Source of the DNA: an uncultured Pseudomonadota bacterium
GTDB lineage: Bacteria > Pseudomonadota > Gammaproteobacteria > Steroidobacterales > Steroidobacteraceae
Length of the DNA: 64,000 nucleotides
Direction of reading: 5' to 3'
Assembly: GCA_903838705.1 (NCBI GenBank)
Contig: CAILZL010000033.1
Coordinates: 60,476-124,475, forward strand
Shown: piece by piece, positions 1 to 9,482 of the stretch
How the letters are laid out: every line of letters starts with the position of its first letter
How positions within the stretch are numbered: position 1 is the stretch's first letter
Position numbers and translations under genes: made by a program
The notes under the pieces: generated by a model
Databases searched by the model: none
Seen by the model: the letters and a program-made list of their open reading frames with translations, nothing else
Told to the model about the DNA's origin: nothing

Positions 1-109
1 ATCGGGGTTCGTCACGACAAGATCACATGAACTTTGTACCTGGTCAGCTTGTCCATATCGCAACTTTGTTATAGTTGACAAAGTATTTTGATTAAGCGGA
101 GTCAGGAAA

Positions 110-784
110 ATGTCAAACAGCCCGGTTCAGGTCTTCAGTACAGTCGGCGAATCAGTACAGTCTGCCAATAAGGTATTGCGTAATACCTACCTGTTACTGA
201 GCGCCACATTGGCCTTCAGCGCTCTGGTGGCGGGCCTAGCAATGGCATTCGACCTGCCCTCCCCGGGCTTCATCATTACGATGGCCGTCTATTTCGGCTT
301 GCTGTTCGCAACCAACAAGCTGCAGAACAGTGCTTGGGGCATTCTGAGCGTATTTGCCCTTACCGGCTTTCTAGGTTACACCCTCGGGCCAATAGTGAGC
401 GCCTATCTGCGATTCCTCCCGAATGGCCACCAGGTGGTTCTTACCGCATTGGGCACTACCGCCGTTGCTTTTGTTGGGCTGTCAGCCTATGCGGTGAAAA
501 GTGGCAAGGATTTCAGTTTTCTGGGCGGCTTTCTGACTGTCGGCATGCTGGCTGCATTTGTACTGGGTCTGATTGCGGTTTTCTTCCACCTGCAAACACT
601 TTCTCTGGTCGTGTCAGGCATGTTTGTGCTGGCGATGGGCGCATTCATCCTGTTTGAAACTGGCAGCATTCTCAATGGTGAACAGACTAATTACATTGTG
701 GCTACGGTGTCACTCTACGTGAGCATCTACAACCTGTTTACCAGCCTTCTGCATCTGCTTGGCTTTGCCAGTATGGATGACTGA
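110..784 (+). CDS. yccA: Bax inhibitor-1/YccA family inner-membrane protein
   Basis: This is a multi-pass inner-membrane protein of the BI-1 family, most like E. coli YccA, which is a substrate and modulator of the FtsH membrane protease. Almost the whole 224 residues are hydrophobic, with about seven membrane segments. The family stretches TGFLGYTLGPI (residues 85-95) and ILFETGSILNGEQTNYI (181-197) are both present, and the length matches the E. coli protein (about 219). The ATG is preceded by GGAGTCAGG, a good ribosome site. The gene stands alone, converges on ppnP and is closed by a shared hairpin terminator. The role in FtsH control is inferred from the family. Confidence 0.9.
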   Translation: MSNSPVQVFSTVGESVQSANKVLRNTYLLLSATLAFSALVAGLAMAFDLPSPGFIITMAVYFGLLFATNKLQNSAWGILSVFALTGFLGYTLGPIVSAYLRFLPNGHQVVLTALGTTAVAFVGLSAYAVKSGKDFSFLGGFLTVGMLAAFVLGLIAVFFHLQTLSLVVSGMFVLAMGAFILFETGSILNGEQTNYIVATVSLYVSIYNLFTSLLHLLGFASMDD

Positions 785-817
785 CTGGCAGTTACGGTAT
801 CTGTAGAAACGATTCAC

Positions 818-846
818 AAAAAAGGCCGGTTTTACCGGCCTTTTTA
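818..846. terminator. Bidirectional intrinsic terminator between yccA and ppnP
   Basis: A GGCCGG/CCGGCC stem (824-840) has T5 on its plus-strand 3' side and A7 on the other side, which becomes U7 in the minus-strand RNA. It therefore can end both the yccA transcript and the convergent ppnP operon. Confidence 0.85.
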
Positions 847-865
847 ATTCTGGGCATCTCGATAG

Positions 866-1153
866 CTAGTTGCCAAGAAATTCGCACAGGTACGCCGCCG
901 GACCTGACACAGCCTGTACATCAAACCCGCTATTGGCGGCAATTTCAAAAACGGTACCTGCAGGGTAGTTCTGCCAATCACCACCCGTCAGTCTGACGCG
1001 CAGCAAACCACTGGTCACGGTCATACGCTCAGCGGCACCTGTACCGAAATGATATTCACCAGCCGCAATCACGCCGACCGTTGCACGTAATCCATTGCGT
1101 TCAAAACCAATGCTCTGAACACCGCCATCAAAGTAACTGTTATGTTTCAACAT
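866..1153 (-). CDS. ppnP: Pyrimidine/purine nucleoside phosphorylase (YaiE/DUF1255)
   Basis: This small cupin-fold protein of 95 residues matches the length and pattern of E. coli PpnP (YaiE, 94 aa), which phosphorolyses several nucleosides to free base and ribose 1-phosphate. Visible family features are an N-terminal NSYFDGGVQSIGF, a central GEYHFGTGAAERMTV and a C-terminal AAYLCEFL. It is the last gene of the minus-strand run that begins with comEC, about 17 nt after kdsB. Nothing in the context ties it to lipid A synthesis, so co-transcription may be incidental. Confidence 0.88.
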   Translation of the reverse strand: MLKHNSYFDGGVQSIGFERNGLRATVGVIAAGEYHFGTGAAERMTVTSGLLRVRLTGGDWQNYPAGTVFEIAANSGFDVQAVSGPAAYLCEFLGN

Positions 1154-1170
1154 ATGTCATTCCAGTGTTA

Positions 1171-1935
1171 TCAAGTAAATTCACGACGAATACGTTCGAT
1201 ATCCTGCGGCGTATCCACACCCATGCCGGGCTGTGCAACTGCAGTCGCAATTGCGATCTGCATGCCGGATTGCAGGGCACGTAATTGTTCCAGGCTTTCT
1301 GCCAGCTCAAGCTGGCTCGCTGGCAGTTGAGTCAATCGCAACAGGGCTTCAACCCGGTAGGCATAAATACCAAGATGCCGATGACTTCCATCAAACTGAG
1401 TCTGGCTGCTAATCCCGCCAGGCGCGCCATCACGATGCCAGGGAATCGGTGCACGACTGAAATACAGGGCCATGCCACTTGCAGTACTGACCACCTTAAC
1501 GACATTCGGGTTCAGAAACTCTTCCAGTGACTTGATTGGCGTGGCCAATGTCGACATGTGAGACTGAGGGTTGGACAGTAATAACTGTGCCACCTGATTG
1601 ATCAATTGTGGTGGCATCTGCGGTTCATCACCCTGCACATTGACCACTACAGTATCAGCAGGCCAGTTGCAGCGGATCGCCACTTCAGCAATCCGGTCGG
1701 TACCCGAACGATGCTCGCTGCCCGTCAGCATGGCCATCGACTCCGTACCACGGGGATTTTTAACCGCTGAAGCGATACGTGGATCATCAGTGGCTACCAG
1801 CACTTCATCAGCCTGACTTTGGCAGGCTGCATCAACAACCCACTGAACCATCGGCTTACCATGTATTTCCAGCAAGGGCTTGCCGGGCAGGCGCGTCGAT
1901 GCAAACCGCGCTGGAATGACGACCTTGAAACTCAT
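1171..1935 (-). CDS. kdsB: 3-deoxy-manno-octulosonate cytidylyltransferase
   Basis: KdsB activates Kdo with CTP to give CMP-Kdo in the cytoplasm, the donor for the inner core of lipopolysaccharide. The nucleotidyltransferase signature IPARFASTRLPGKPL is at residues 7-21. VLVATDDPRI (~45-54), NVQGDEPQMP (~98-107) and the C-terminal GVDTPQDIERIR are typical of the family. Its 254 residues are standard length. The ATG touches the stop of the Trm112-like gene upstream, which indicates translational coupling. lpxK and msbA lie just upstream and kdsA lies elsewhere in this window, so both ends of the CMP-Kdo pathway are represented. Confidence 0.96.
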   Translation of the reverse strand: MSFKVVIPARFASTRLPGKPLLEIHGKPMVQWVVDAACQSQADEVLVATDDPRIASAVKNPRGTESMAMLTGSEHRSGTDRIAEVAIRCNWPADTVVVNVQGDEPQMPPQLINQVAQLLLSNPQSHMSTLATPIKSLEEFLNPNVVKVVSTASGMALYFSRAPIPWHRDGAPGGISSQTQFDGSHRHLGIYAYRVEALLRLTQLPASQLELAESLEQLRALQSGMQIAIATAVAQPGMGVDTPQDIERIRREFT

Positions 1936-2123
1936 CAGGTGCTCAGCAAAGCATCATCTGAATCGAGTGGTCTGGCTTCTTCCTCAAGCATGACCGGAAT
2001 CCCATCACGAACTGGAAACGCCAGACGATCAGCGCGACAAATCAGCTGCTCTCCCTGCTTGTCATACTTGAGCGGGCTCTTGCAGATCGGACAGGCCAGT
2101 ATGTCGTGTAGTCGTGAATCCAT
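1935..2123 (-). CDS. Trm112 family zinc-ribbon protein (YcaR-like)
   Basis: This 62-residue protein has the Trm112/UPF0434 pattern [14 protein letters not shown] followed by [20 protein letters not shown], like E. coli YcaR. It usually sits between lpxK and kdsB, exactly as here. The family acts as small zinc-binding partners, in other organisms activating methyltransferases; the bacterial role is poorly defined. Three cysteines are visible (CPIC and LIC), fewer than a classic four-cysteine ribbon. It is coupled to kdsB downstream and follows lpxK by 4 nt. Confidence 0.88.
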   Translation of the reverse strand: MDSRLHDILACPICKSPLKYDKQGEQLICRADRLAFPVRDGIPVMLEEEARPLDSDDALLST

Positions 2124-2127
2124 GATC

Positions 2128-3156
2128 TCAATTATCCCGAATTCCGCGGTTTATTTGCAGGGCTCGCTGCACACACTGGATAAGTTGTGCTTCGTCGACC
2201 GTACTTAACTGCACTTGCGTTGTTACTGCCCAGTGTCGTGAATCAGCAATATGCTGACATTTTACGGCATCTTTCTCAGTCATGAGAACGGGCAGGTCAT
2301 CGTCAAATTCTATATCAGCACGACTCAGGCGTGCATGGTCGGGCAAGATGCGGGCATCCACATGTAAACCAAGCTGCTCAAGTGCAGAAATAAATGATTG
2401 CGGATGTCCTATTGCCGTAATTACGTGCACAGTCTGCCCATTTAGCTCGGCAACAGCCCGGATCGCCTCTGATTTCAATGCACGCAGATTACCAAGCCTG
2501 ATGCGGTAGGTCACCGAAGGCGGGTCAAGCCGTGCCGGCCGGGAATCATCACGTTGATTCAACAGAATCAGATCAGCTTCCTGAAGGCGCTTTACCGGTT
2601 CGCGCAAGGGACCCGCAGGTAATAAGAAGCCGTTGCCAAACATTCGACTGTTATCTACCACAACCAGCTCAAGATCACGCTGCATACGATAATGCTGCAA
2701 ACCATCATCGGAGATAATCAGCTCGGCACCCTCTGCTATTGCCTGCCTGGCATTGGCGACTCGATCTGGACCCGCTATCACGATTGCCTGTGTTTGCTGA
2801 GCTATCAGCACCGCCTCGTCACCCACCTGTACGGGATCGCTGCCTGGCTTCACCCTTTGTGGCCATTGATCAGATTGGCCGCCATAACCACGAGTGATGA
2901 CTGCAACCTTTCGCTTTTGCGCAAACAGGAAATTTGCAAGCCAGATGACCAGCGGCGTCTTACCTGTGCCGCCGACCGTCAGATTACCCACAACGATAAC
3001 TGGTATGCCGACACTGAAACGCTTGAACAGGCCGCGATCAAAGCACCATCGTCGTAATTCGACAAGCGCGCCAAAAATCCATGAAAAAGGCAGCAACAGC
3101 CAGACCAGGCGTGATTTTCCATACCAGAGCCGTTGCAACTGCAGGTCAATGGCCAT
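2128..3156 (-). CDS. lpxK: Tetraacyldisaccharide 4'-kinase
   Basis: LpxK phosphorylates the 4' position of the tetraacyl-disaccharide to form lipid IVA at the inner face of the cytoplasmic membrane. An N-terminal hydrophobic segment (about residues 17-32) is followed by the Walker A-type loop [14 protein letters not shown] (57-70) and the family stretches VITRGYGG and [12 protein letters not shown]. Length is 342, against 328 in E. coli. The ATG lies 2 nt after the msbA stop, so the two are probably translated together, matching the known msbA-lpxK pair. Confidence 0.97.
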   Translation of the reverse strand: MAIDLQLQRLWYGKSRLVWLLLPFSWIFGALVELRRWCFDRGLFKRFSVGIPVIVVGNLTVGGTGKTPLVIWLANFLFAQKRKVAVITRGYGGQSDQWPQRVKPGSDPVQVGDEAVLIAQQTQAIVIAGPDRVANARQAIAEGAELIISDDGLQHYRMQRDLELVVVDNSRMFGNGFLLPAGPLREPVKRLQEADLILLNQRDDSRPARLDPPSVTYRIRLGNLRALKSEAIRAVAELNGQTVHVITAIGHPQSFISALEQLGLHVDARILPDHARLSRADIEFDDDLPVLMTEKDAVKCQHIADSRHWAVTTQVQLSTVDEAQLIQCVQRALQINRGIRDN

Positions 3157-3158
3157 AA

Positions 3159-4904
3159 CTAGGCATTGAACTGCAGGCGATACAGCGCGGCATACGCCCC
3201 ATTTCGCGACAGCAATTCGGCATGTGTACCGACTTCCACAATCCGTCCAGCATCCATCACAACAATTCGATCAGCTTTTTCAATAGTAGAAAGGCGATGC
3301 GCAATAACCAGCGTGGTGCGATCTTTCATCAGCAGTTCGAGCGCAGCCTGAATTGCACGCTCGGATTCAGAATCCAGCGCAGATGTAGCTTCATCCAGAA
3401 TCAGAATGGGGGCATCTTTCAGCAAGGCGCGAGCTATTGATATACGCTGTTTCTGTCCGCCTGAGAGCAACACACCGCGCTCACCCACTGTGGTTGCCAT
3501 GCCCTGCGGCAGCTTGCTGGCAAACTCCAGCACATGAGCTGCCTTCGCTGCACGCTCAATATCTTCAACACTCGCAGAACGGCCGAAGGCTATGTTGTTA
3601 CTGATGCTGTCATCGAACAGCACCACATCCTGACTCACCAGCGCGATTTGCTCACGCAGGTCGTGCAGATGATATTCGCGGACATCATGACCATCTATCA
3701 GCACAGAGCCCTGCCTGAGGTCATAGAATCTGGGAATCAGATTGACCATGGTGGATTTGCCACTACCAGACTTGCCTACGAAAGCCACGGTTTCGCCTGC
3801 TTTGATAGTGAGTGACACACCAGAAAGTGCCGGTGAACTGCCTGAATCGTAGGTATGGGTGATATCACGATACTCAATCGCCCCCCGTACTCGTTTGACC
3901 TGATATTGCCCCGTATCAGTCTCGAGAGGCTCATCGATCACCTCAAACAAACTTTCACCAGCGGCGATACCCTGCTGAATCGGTCCTGAAACATTAACCA
4001 GATCACGCAAGGGGTTCATGATACTTAGCAAGGCTGCCAGAAAAGCCGTGAAGGTTGGTACTTCCAGTTCGCCGTCCAGAGCCTGTTTGGTTGCCATCCA
4101 CAACACCACCGCCAGCGCGATGGAGGCGATGCCCTGCACCACTGGATTAGCCAGTCCACGCACTTTTATCCACTTCATTGTGGATCGGAAGGTCTGTTCA
4201 TTAGCCAGCTCAAACTTTCTGCGTTCATGAGCCTGCGCGTTGAATACCTTGATCACGCGTGGCGCATCCAGCGCTTCCTTGGCGATGCCGGTCACATCCC
4301 CTACTGACGCCTGTATGCGCTGGCTATAGCGCCGGAATTTCTTGTTTACAGTTGAAATCAGCCAGCCAATCAATGGACCGGTAATGAACGAAACCGCTGC
4401 GAGTTTCGGATTGAGCCAGATCAGCGTTGCCACCAGACCAATCAGGGTCAGCGACTGGCGCGTGACTGTCGTGACGGCATCAGTTACCACGGTGGCAATC
4501 TGTTCTGTGTTGAACAGCAACTTGGACAGCATGGCAGCCGAGGCATTGCGATCAAAATAATTGATGGGCAAGTGGAGCATCCGTTCAAACAGCTCCGTGC
4601 GCAATTGCTTGATGATGCGCCGCCCGACAAACCCCATGTAGTAGGTCTGGATGAAATCGCCAGCACCGCGCACGACAAACAGAATGACCAGTCCGATGGG
4701 AACCCACATCAGCATTTTTTGATCCTGTTTCAGGAATGTGCCATCCAGAAAGCGCTTGGTCAGGAAAACCACACCGGAATTGGTGGCAGCAAACATGATT
4801 GCGCCAAGCGTGCCAATCGCAAATTGCAGTCGATAGGGACGCAGGTATTTGAGCAGGCGTTTGTAGGTTGCCCAGACGCTGTTGGGATTAACGAGAACTG
4901 ACAT
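3159..4904 (-). CDS. msbA: Lipid A export ABC transporter, ATP-binding/permease protein
   Basis: MsbA flips lipid A-core across the inner membrane using ATP. The 581-residue half-transporter has an N-terminal six-helix domain (about residues 25-315) and a C-terminal ATPase with Walker A GKSGSGKS (377-384), signature LSGGQ (480-484), Walker B ILILDE (500-505) and a late switch histidine in IAHRLST. It lies 2 nt upstream of lpxK and just after exbD, a common gammaproteobacterial order. Other ABCB-type exporters look similar, but the lpxK neighbour makes MsbA the best call. Confidence 0.96.
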   Translation of the reverse strand: MSVLVNPNSVWATYKRLLKYLRPYRLQFAIGTLGAIMFAATNSGVVFLTKRFLDGTFLKQDQKMLMWVPIGLVILFVVRGAGDFIQTYYMGFVGRRIIKQLRTELFERMLHLPINYFDRNASAAMLSKLLFNTEQIATVVTDAVTTVTRQSLTLIGLVATLIWLNPKLAAVSFITGPLIGWLISTVNKKFRRYSQRIQASVGDVTGIAKEALDAPRVIKVFNAQAHERRKFELANEQTFRSTMKWIKVRGLANPVVQGIASIALAVVLWMATKQALDGELEVPTFTAFLAALLSIMNPLRDLVNVSGPIQQGIAAGESLFEVIDEPLETDTGQYQVKRVRGAIEYRDITHTYDSGSSPALSGVSLTIKAGETVAFVGKSGSGKSTMVNLIPRFYDLRQGSVLIDGHDVREYHLHDLREQIALVSQDVVLFDDSISNNIAFGRSASVEDIERAAKAAHVLEFASKLPQGMATTVGERGVLLSGGQKQRISIARALLKDAPILILDEATSALDSESERAIQAALELLMKDRTTLVIAHRLSTIEKADRIVVMDAGRIVEVGTHAELLSRNGAYAALYRLQFNA

Positions 4905-4906
4905 TT

Positions 4907-5419
4907 TTAATTGCTTTTTCCAGTGGATGCGACAGGCGCATTATTGGGCTGATTCACTGTGGCGATGCTGATGGACTTGAAGCCGATCCGTCCGACTACA
5001 TCCATGGCTGTGACCACGGCCTGGTGAGTGCTGCTGGCATCGGCACGAATCAATACAGTTTGCTCCCGCGACTCACCCGCAACTTTATTGATGGCGGCCA
5101 TCAGCGTATCAGCACTGTTGTTGATCAATTCCTGTCCATTGACACGATAGCTACCATTGGCATTTACACCCACCTCCAGCTGTGGCTTCGCAGCCTTGCT
5201 GTCAGACTGTGCGCTGGCCTCCGGCAGCCGGATATTGATCCGGCCTTCGGTCACAAAACTGGTGGCCAGCATGAAAAAGATCAGCAGCAGCAACAGCACA
5301 TCAATGAACGATGTGACATTGATTTCGAGGTCATCATCGCGTTTGTTACGACTTCCGATATTCACGCGATCATCCTGCTCCGACTGATGGAGTGGTCGCA
5401 GATCGTCTGGCACTGGCAT
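4907..5419 (-). CDS. exbD: ExbD/TolR family biopolymer transport protein
   Basis: A single-span inner-membrane protein of the ExbD/TolR family, which with ExbB-type channels turns proton flow into work on outer-membrane partners. The N-terminal cytoplasmic part leads into the membrane helix VTSFIDVLLLLLIFFMLAT, whose Asp (D40) corresponds to the conserved proton-carrying residue. A periplasmic domain of about 110 residues follows. The start overlaps the 3' end of exbB by 50 nt, implying tight coupling. No tonB, tolA or tolB is next to it, so whether it serves TonB uptake or something linked to the msbA-lpxK operon is open. Confidence 0.88.
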   Translation of the reverse strand: MPVPDDLRPLHQSEQDDRVNIGSRNKRDDDLEINVTSFIDVLLLLLIFFMLATSFVTEGRINIRLPEASAQSDSKAAKPQLEVGVNANGSYRVNGQELINNSADTLMAAINKVAGESREQTVLIRADASSTHQAVVTAMDVVGRIGFKSISIATVNQPNNAPVASTGKSN

Positions 5420-6014
5420 TTTCCACTGCCTGTACCAGCTTGATCGCTTCCTTTTCCATTTCCACTACCAGACTGTCGACCCGTCGTCGCAACATGCGGA
5501 AACAGATCAGCGAAGGGATGGCCACAGCCAGTCCGGCAGCGGTCGCCACCAGCGCTTCTGCAATTCCGGAAGACAGCGCAGCAGGACTGCCGATGCCGGA
5601 AGTGGTAATGGAGTTAAAGGTGCGAATCATGCCAAATACTGTACCCAGCAGACCGAGCAAAGGCGCAATGCCTGCAATCGTTCCAAGTGCGGTGAGAAAC
5701 CGCTCCAGTTCATGAACCACATGACGTCCGGCATCCTCAATGGCTTCGCGCATGACTTCACGGGGACGATGCCGGTTGGCCAGACCAGCAGCCAGCACTT
5801 TCCCCAAGGGAGAGTTCTGCTGCAAAGCCAGAATATGCGTCTCTTCCAGCTGGTTGGTTTCAACCCACTGCCAGACTTTCTCGAAGAGTTTCCCTGGCAG
5901 GATCCGGTAATGCTGCAAAGTCCACAGCCGTTCGACAATTATGGCAATTGCGATGATGGAGGCGAGCAAGATCGGCACCATCATGATGCCGCCGGCTTTG
6001 ATTATTTCGTACAT
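5370..6014 (-). CDS. exbB: MotA/TolQ/ExbB proton-channel family protein
   Basis: A 214-residue polytopic inner-membrane protein with the MotA/TolQ/ExbB layout: an N-terminal helix (about residues 8-28), a cytoplasmic loop, and two C-terminal helices in the conserved block GTIAGIAPLLGLLGTVFGMI (112-131) and SGIAEALVATAAGLAVAIPS. It is expected to form the channel through which ExbD couples proton flow. It lies between comEC upstream and exbD downstream and overlaps the latter by 50 nt. Confidence 0.9.
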   Translation of the reverse strand: MYEIIKAGGIMMVPILLASIIAIAIIVERLWTLQHYRILPGKLFEKVWQWVETNQLEETHILALQQNSPLGKVLAAGLANRHRPREVMREAIEDAGRHVVHELERFLTALGTIAGIAPLLGLLGTVFGMIRTFNSITTSGIGSPAALSSGIAEALVATAAGLAVAIPSLICFRMLRRRVDSLVVEMEKEAIKLVQAVENASARRSATTPSVGAG

Positions 6015-6097
6015 GCGTTTGCTGGCTGATTGATTCAGTTAGGACAGACAATGCGTAATAGTACAACGCCGCGCAGAAACGCACCGCAATCATCTGT

Positions 6098-8422
6098 TCA
6101 TTCTAAGGATTCGGCCCTTGGTGACGACCAGTAGTAACGATGGTTCTCCCGCCATAAATCAGGCCGTATCTGACCATCCAGTGAAGATACCCGCATTGTT
6201 ACCGCCCCCGTAAGGCCGGTTTCAACCGGTACTGCACCCGCAGCGCGCCAGCGTGACACCACCTCCTCCTTGGGAAAACCCCATCTGTTCTGGTATCCAG
6301 CGCTGAAGATGACCCAGTGCTTACGGGTGTCATGCGTTGTGGCTGCCACCAGTTCAGGTGTTGAGGAACTGCGGCTGCCATGGTGTGCGGCCACCACAAT
6401 ATCCGCCGGCTGGATAAGAGTCTCATTTACAAGCGCCAGCTCTGCCGGCTTTTCAATGTCGCCGAGCAGCAAGGCGCTGCCCGCAGCAGCACTCACCCTC
6501 AGCACGCAGGAGCGATTATTATCGGACTCATCATTGGTATCCCCTTGCGGATGCAGCACTGAAAACTGCACGCCATCCCAGTCCCAATGCTGGCCGCGCT
6601 GACATAACTGCATCCCCTGCTGAACCGGCACCGAGGGCCCGGCAGAGATGGCTTCCACCGGAATGCCTGACAGCACGGACTTCAGTCCACCGACATGATC
6701 CGCATCTCCATGACTCAGCATGAGCATATCCAGCCTGTGTATGCCCATCGCGCGAAGATACGGTAACACCACCCTCTCGCCCGTATCGCTGCCTCCCTGA
6801 AAGCTCGGTCCAGTGTCGTAAAGCAGGACATGCCGCTGTGTGCGCACCGCAACTGAAAGTCCCTGCCCGACATCCAGCACGGTCAGCTCAAACCCGCCTG
6901 CTTGCGGGACGGGAACCTGCCAGAACAGCGCTGGTAGACACCCCAGCGCTCCGATCAACCGCAGGGGCCATATCCATGGCAGCACAACCATACATGTTCC
7001 CGTGAACATCATGACCATAGCCCACCAGGGTGCAACAGGTGCATACCAGTTTGCCCAGGGCAACTGAGCGGCCCAGTGCAGTGCAGAGTAGACCAGTTCG
7101 AGTGATCTGGCTATCCAGTGCAAACAATAACCACCCCATGCCGGTTCAATGGCCAGTAACCCACAGGCAATCAGTACCGCTGGCACCAATACTCCGGTGA
7201 ACAACGGGATGGCCAGCAAATTGATAAAGGGCGATATCAATGAAATATTGCCGAAACTGGTCAGCAGCAAAGGCACCAGCCCAAGGCTGACCACTCCCTG
7301 AATAGATAGAAAGCCTCGCCACCATGAACTGCGACCGACCCGGCCATGCTGATTCAACAGGATGACAGCCACTGCGCCAAACGACAACCAGGCACCAACA
7401 GCAAGCGATGACAACGGATCAATAATCAGTACCAGCAGTAATGCCAGACCAAAGTTATGCCAGACATGAGTTTCACGTCGCAAAAACTTTGCACTGAAAT
7501 ATACCGCAAGCATGATGAGCGTCCGCTGCGTTGGAACTGACATACCGGCCATCAATGAGTAGACCAGTGCAGCCGTCATGCCAAAGACGGCTTTAAGATC
7601 AGGAGACGTTATCCGGCATCGCTGCGCGACAGGCAGATAAATCAGCCAGGATCCAATCCAGGCAAATACCACGGCCACCATTCCAATATGAAAACCGGAT
7701 ATAGCCATGAGGTGACTGGTACCGGTGCGGGCAAATACGCGCCACTCTTCATCGCTGATTGCCTGCTGATCACCGACTGACAACCCGCGCACCACTCCCT
7801 GCATAGATGAATCAGGGATAGATGCAGCAATCTTTTCAGTCAACCAGGCGCGTGCCTTCAAGACAGACAAGCCGTTAACCAGGCCGAGAAACTGGTTATC
7901 CCGGGAGCTGCGCACATAACCGGTCGCCCCCAGACCCTGCCGAAATAGCTGTGCTTCATAGTCATAGCCACCCGGATTGGCGAAGCCGTGACGGCGCTTC
8001 AGTCGAACGAGAATCTGCCAGCGTTCGGCAGCATGAATGACTGGAGCAGGTGCATACCATGTCAATTCGATCTGATCAGGTACCTCGACTTCGCTGTGCT
8101 CGACGTTAAAGATGAAACGCTGTCCATAACTCTCACTGACCGGAATTTCCGCCACATAGCCGGATATAAGCAAATCACGTCCTTCCAGCCCGGATGCCAG
8201 ATCCTCTCCGAGACGCAACTGTGCATTCAATGCTGCCCAAGCAAAACCGAGTAGAAATCCTGCCATCAGCAGCTTTACAGGCTGGCGGCGACAACGGGGA
8301 ATCAGCCTGATTAATGCAATCAGGCAGCAGGGAAAGGCAAGTCGGATGACAGTTAAGGCCGGCTGTGACTGTAGCCAGAGGTTGCCAAGTAAAAAAGCCA
8401 GTGCAAATTGCAGCATATGCAT
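6098..8422 (-). CDS. comEC: DNA internalization/competence channel protein ComEC/Rec2
   Basis: ComEC is the inner-membrane channel that passes single-stranded DNA into the cytoplasm during natural transformation. The 774 residues contain N-terminal helices with a soluble DUF4131-type domain, a polytopic competence domain including GTSHLMAISGFHIGMV (~232-247), and a C-terminal metallo-beta-lactamase-like domain with LDVGQGLSVAV and the metal motif HGDADH in MLSHGDADHVGG. It is full length. A second ATG lies two codons downstream. It heads the minus-strand run into exbB, diverging from the DUF2062 gene. Other competence genes are not in the window, so actual transformability cannot be judged. 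Confidence 0.95.
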   Translation of the reverse strand: MHMLQFALAFLLGNLWLQSQPALTVIRLAFPCCLIALIRLIPRCRRQPVKLLMAGFLLGFAWAALNAQLRLGEDLASGLEGRDLLISGYVAEIPVSESYGQRFIFNVEHSEVEVPDQIELTWYAPAPVIHAAERWQILVRLKRRHGFANPGGYDYEAQLFRQGLGATGYVRSSRDNQFLGLVNGLSVLKARAWLTEKIAASIPDSSMQGVVRGLSVGDQQAISDEEWRVFARTGTSHLMAISGFHIGMVAVVFAWIGSWLIYLPVAQRCRITSPDLKAVFGMTAALVYSLMAGMSVPTQRTLIMLAVYFSAKFLRRETHVWHNFGLALLLVLIIDPLSSLAVGAWLSFGAVAVILLNQHGRVGRSSWWRGFLSIQGVVSLGLVPLLLTSFGNISLISPFINLLAIPLFTGVLVPAVLIACGLLAIEPAWGGYCLHWIARSLELVYSALHWAAQLPWANWYAPVAPWWAMVMMFTGTCMVVLPWIWPLRLIGALGCLPALFWQVPVPQAGGFELTVLDVGQGLSVAVRTQRHVLLYDTGPSFQGGSDTGERVVLPYLRAMGIHRLDMLMLSHGDADHVGGLKSVLSGIPVEAISAGPSVPVQQGMQLCQRGQHWDWDGVQFSVLHPQGDTNDESDNNRSCVLRVSAAAGSALLLGDIEKPAELALVNETLIQPADIVVAAHHGSRSSSTPELVAATTHDTRKHWVIFSAGYQNRWGFPKEEVVSRWRAAGAVPVETGLTGAVTMRVSSLDGQIRPDLWRENHRYYWSSPRAESLE

Positions 8423-8528
8423 CCTTGCTGAAGAAACTCATCCTTCCTGTGGAATTCGGTCTTAATCAGTTACCATTGTTACAGATTAAAACAGTCAACT
8501 ATATCCAGACAAGCACTCATTCCTGTAA

Positions 8529-9077
8529 ATGCCACGTCGATTCTTCAAGAAACTGAGCCGGAAGCGCCACCATCTGCAAACTCGCTGGTACATGCGCCCT
8601 TTTTCGTTTGTCTTTGGTGATGCTGCCTACTGGAGCATCAACCGTCGCAATGTGACGCGCGCAGTTGCGCTTGGCTTCTTCATTGCCTTTCTGCCTCCAC
8701 CCATTCCCCACACCATGGTTGCACTGGCGCTGGCAATTGCACTGCGCGTCAACATACCCGTCACCCTGACAGCGATCTTCATCACCAACCCAGTAACCAT
8801 GGTTCCGCTGTATTACGCTGCGTATCGGAGTGGCTGCTACGTTCTGGATCTTGAGCCTTTAAACCGTCTGCCAAGATTCAACAGCCATGATTGGCTGCCA
8901 GCATTTCATGGACCGTTTCTGGAACCATTTGTCCTGGGATGTATCATGCTGGGACTGGCTGTGGCCGTAGTTGGCTATATTCTTCTCGGATTAAGCTGGC
9001 ACCTGTCCCTGGTCTACAAGTTTTACAAACGCAAACGCTTGCGCCGTCAGAAAGAGCAGAACCGGAATATCGAATGA
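8529..9077 (+). CDS. DUF2062 domain-containing membrane protein
   Basis: This 182-residue protein matches the DUF2062 family: a basic N-terminus, then SVNR-like WSINRRNVTRAVALGFFIAFLP with PPPIPHTM (about residues 36-62), a second hydrophobic stretch with TAIFITNPVTM (~84-94), and a strong C-terminal helix near residues 134-160. It is a predicted inner-membrane protein of unknown function. The next gene starts inside its stop codon (ATGA), so the pair is co-translated. Confidence 0.82.
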   Translation: MPRRFFKKLSRKRHHLQTRWYMRPFSFVFGDAAYWSINRRNVTRAVALGFFIAFLPPPIPHTMVALALAIALRVNIPVTLTAIFITNPVTMVPLYYAAYRSGCYVLDLEPLNRLPRFNSHDWLPAFHGPFLEPFVLGCIMLGLAVAVVGYILLGLSWHLSLVYKFYKRKRLRRQKEQNRNIE

Positions 9078-9460
9078 AGCTGACGCTTGCCTCACGTAGC
9101 CAGAATTACATCAAAGCCTATCAAGCAGATTCAATTGAACTGGCAGCAAACCGTATTTACAGCAATTGTCTGATTGCTCCCGAGCGGATCATTATTGACT
9201 GGACTGCACGGGATGTCGCGTCGCTTGTCAGCGCCGACCTCGCACCTGTTTTTGAACTTCAGCCTGAAGTGGTGATTATGGGCACGGGTATGAAACAACG
9301 ATTTCCTGCTGCTACCATCAGTGCGGCATTTCTGGCACGCGCTATCGGCTTTGAAGTCATGGATCTGGGTGCTGCCTGCCGCACTTTCAATGTATTGCTG
9401 AGCGAAGATCGGCGCGTAGTCGCTGCCTTGTTTGTGAACAACCACAAGTCCGGTAGCTGA
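9074..9460 (+). CDS. Mth938-like domain-containing protein (DUF498/Xcc1710 family)
   Basis: The 128-residue product starts at the ATG overlapping the DUF2062 stop; a longer upstream reading frame exists but lies inside that gene. It shows the Mth938/DUF498 pattern: IIDWTARDVASL, PEVVIMGTGMKQRFP and GFEVMDLGAACRTFNVLLSEDRRVVAALF. Family members are small alpha/beta proteins; in mitochondria the relative NDUFAF3 assists complex I assembly, but the bacterial function is not established. No complex I genes are nearby. It converges on nlpD. Confidence 0.85.
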   Translation: MKLTLASRSQNYIKAYQADSIELAANRIYSNCLIAPERIIIDWTARDVASLVSADLAPVFELQPEVVIMGTGMKQRFPAATISAAFLARAIGFEVMDLGAACRTFNVLLSEDRRVVAALFVNNHKSGS

Positions 9461-9482
9461 CATAGCAGAAACCGGCTCAAAG

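Noticed and set aside
1..109. Promoter with TTGTCC and TATAGT upstream of yccA
   Set aside because: The spacing is only 15 nt and the -35 match is partial, so the call would not be better than chance.
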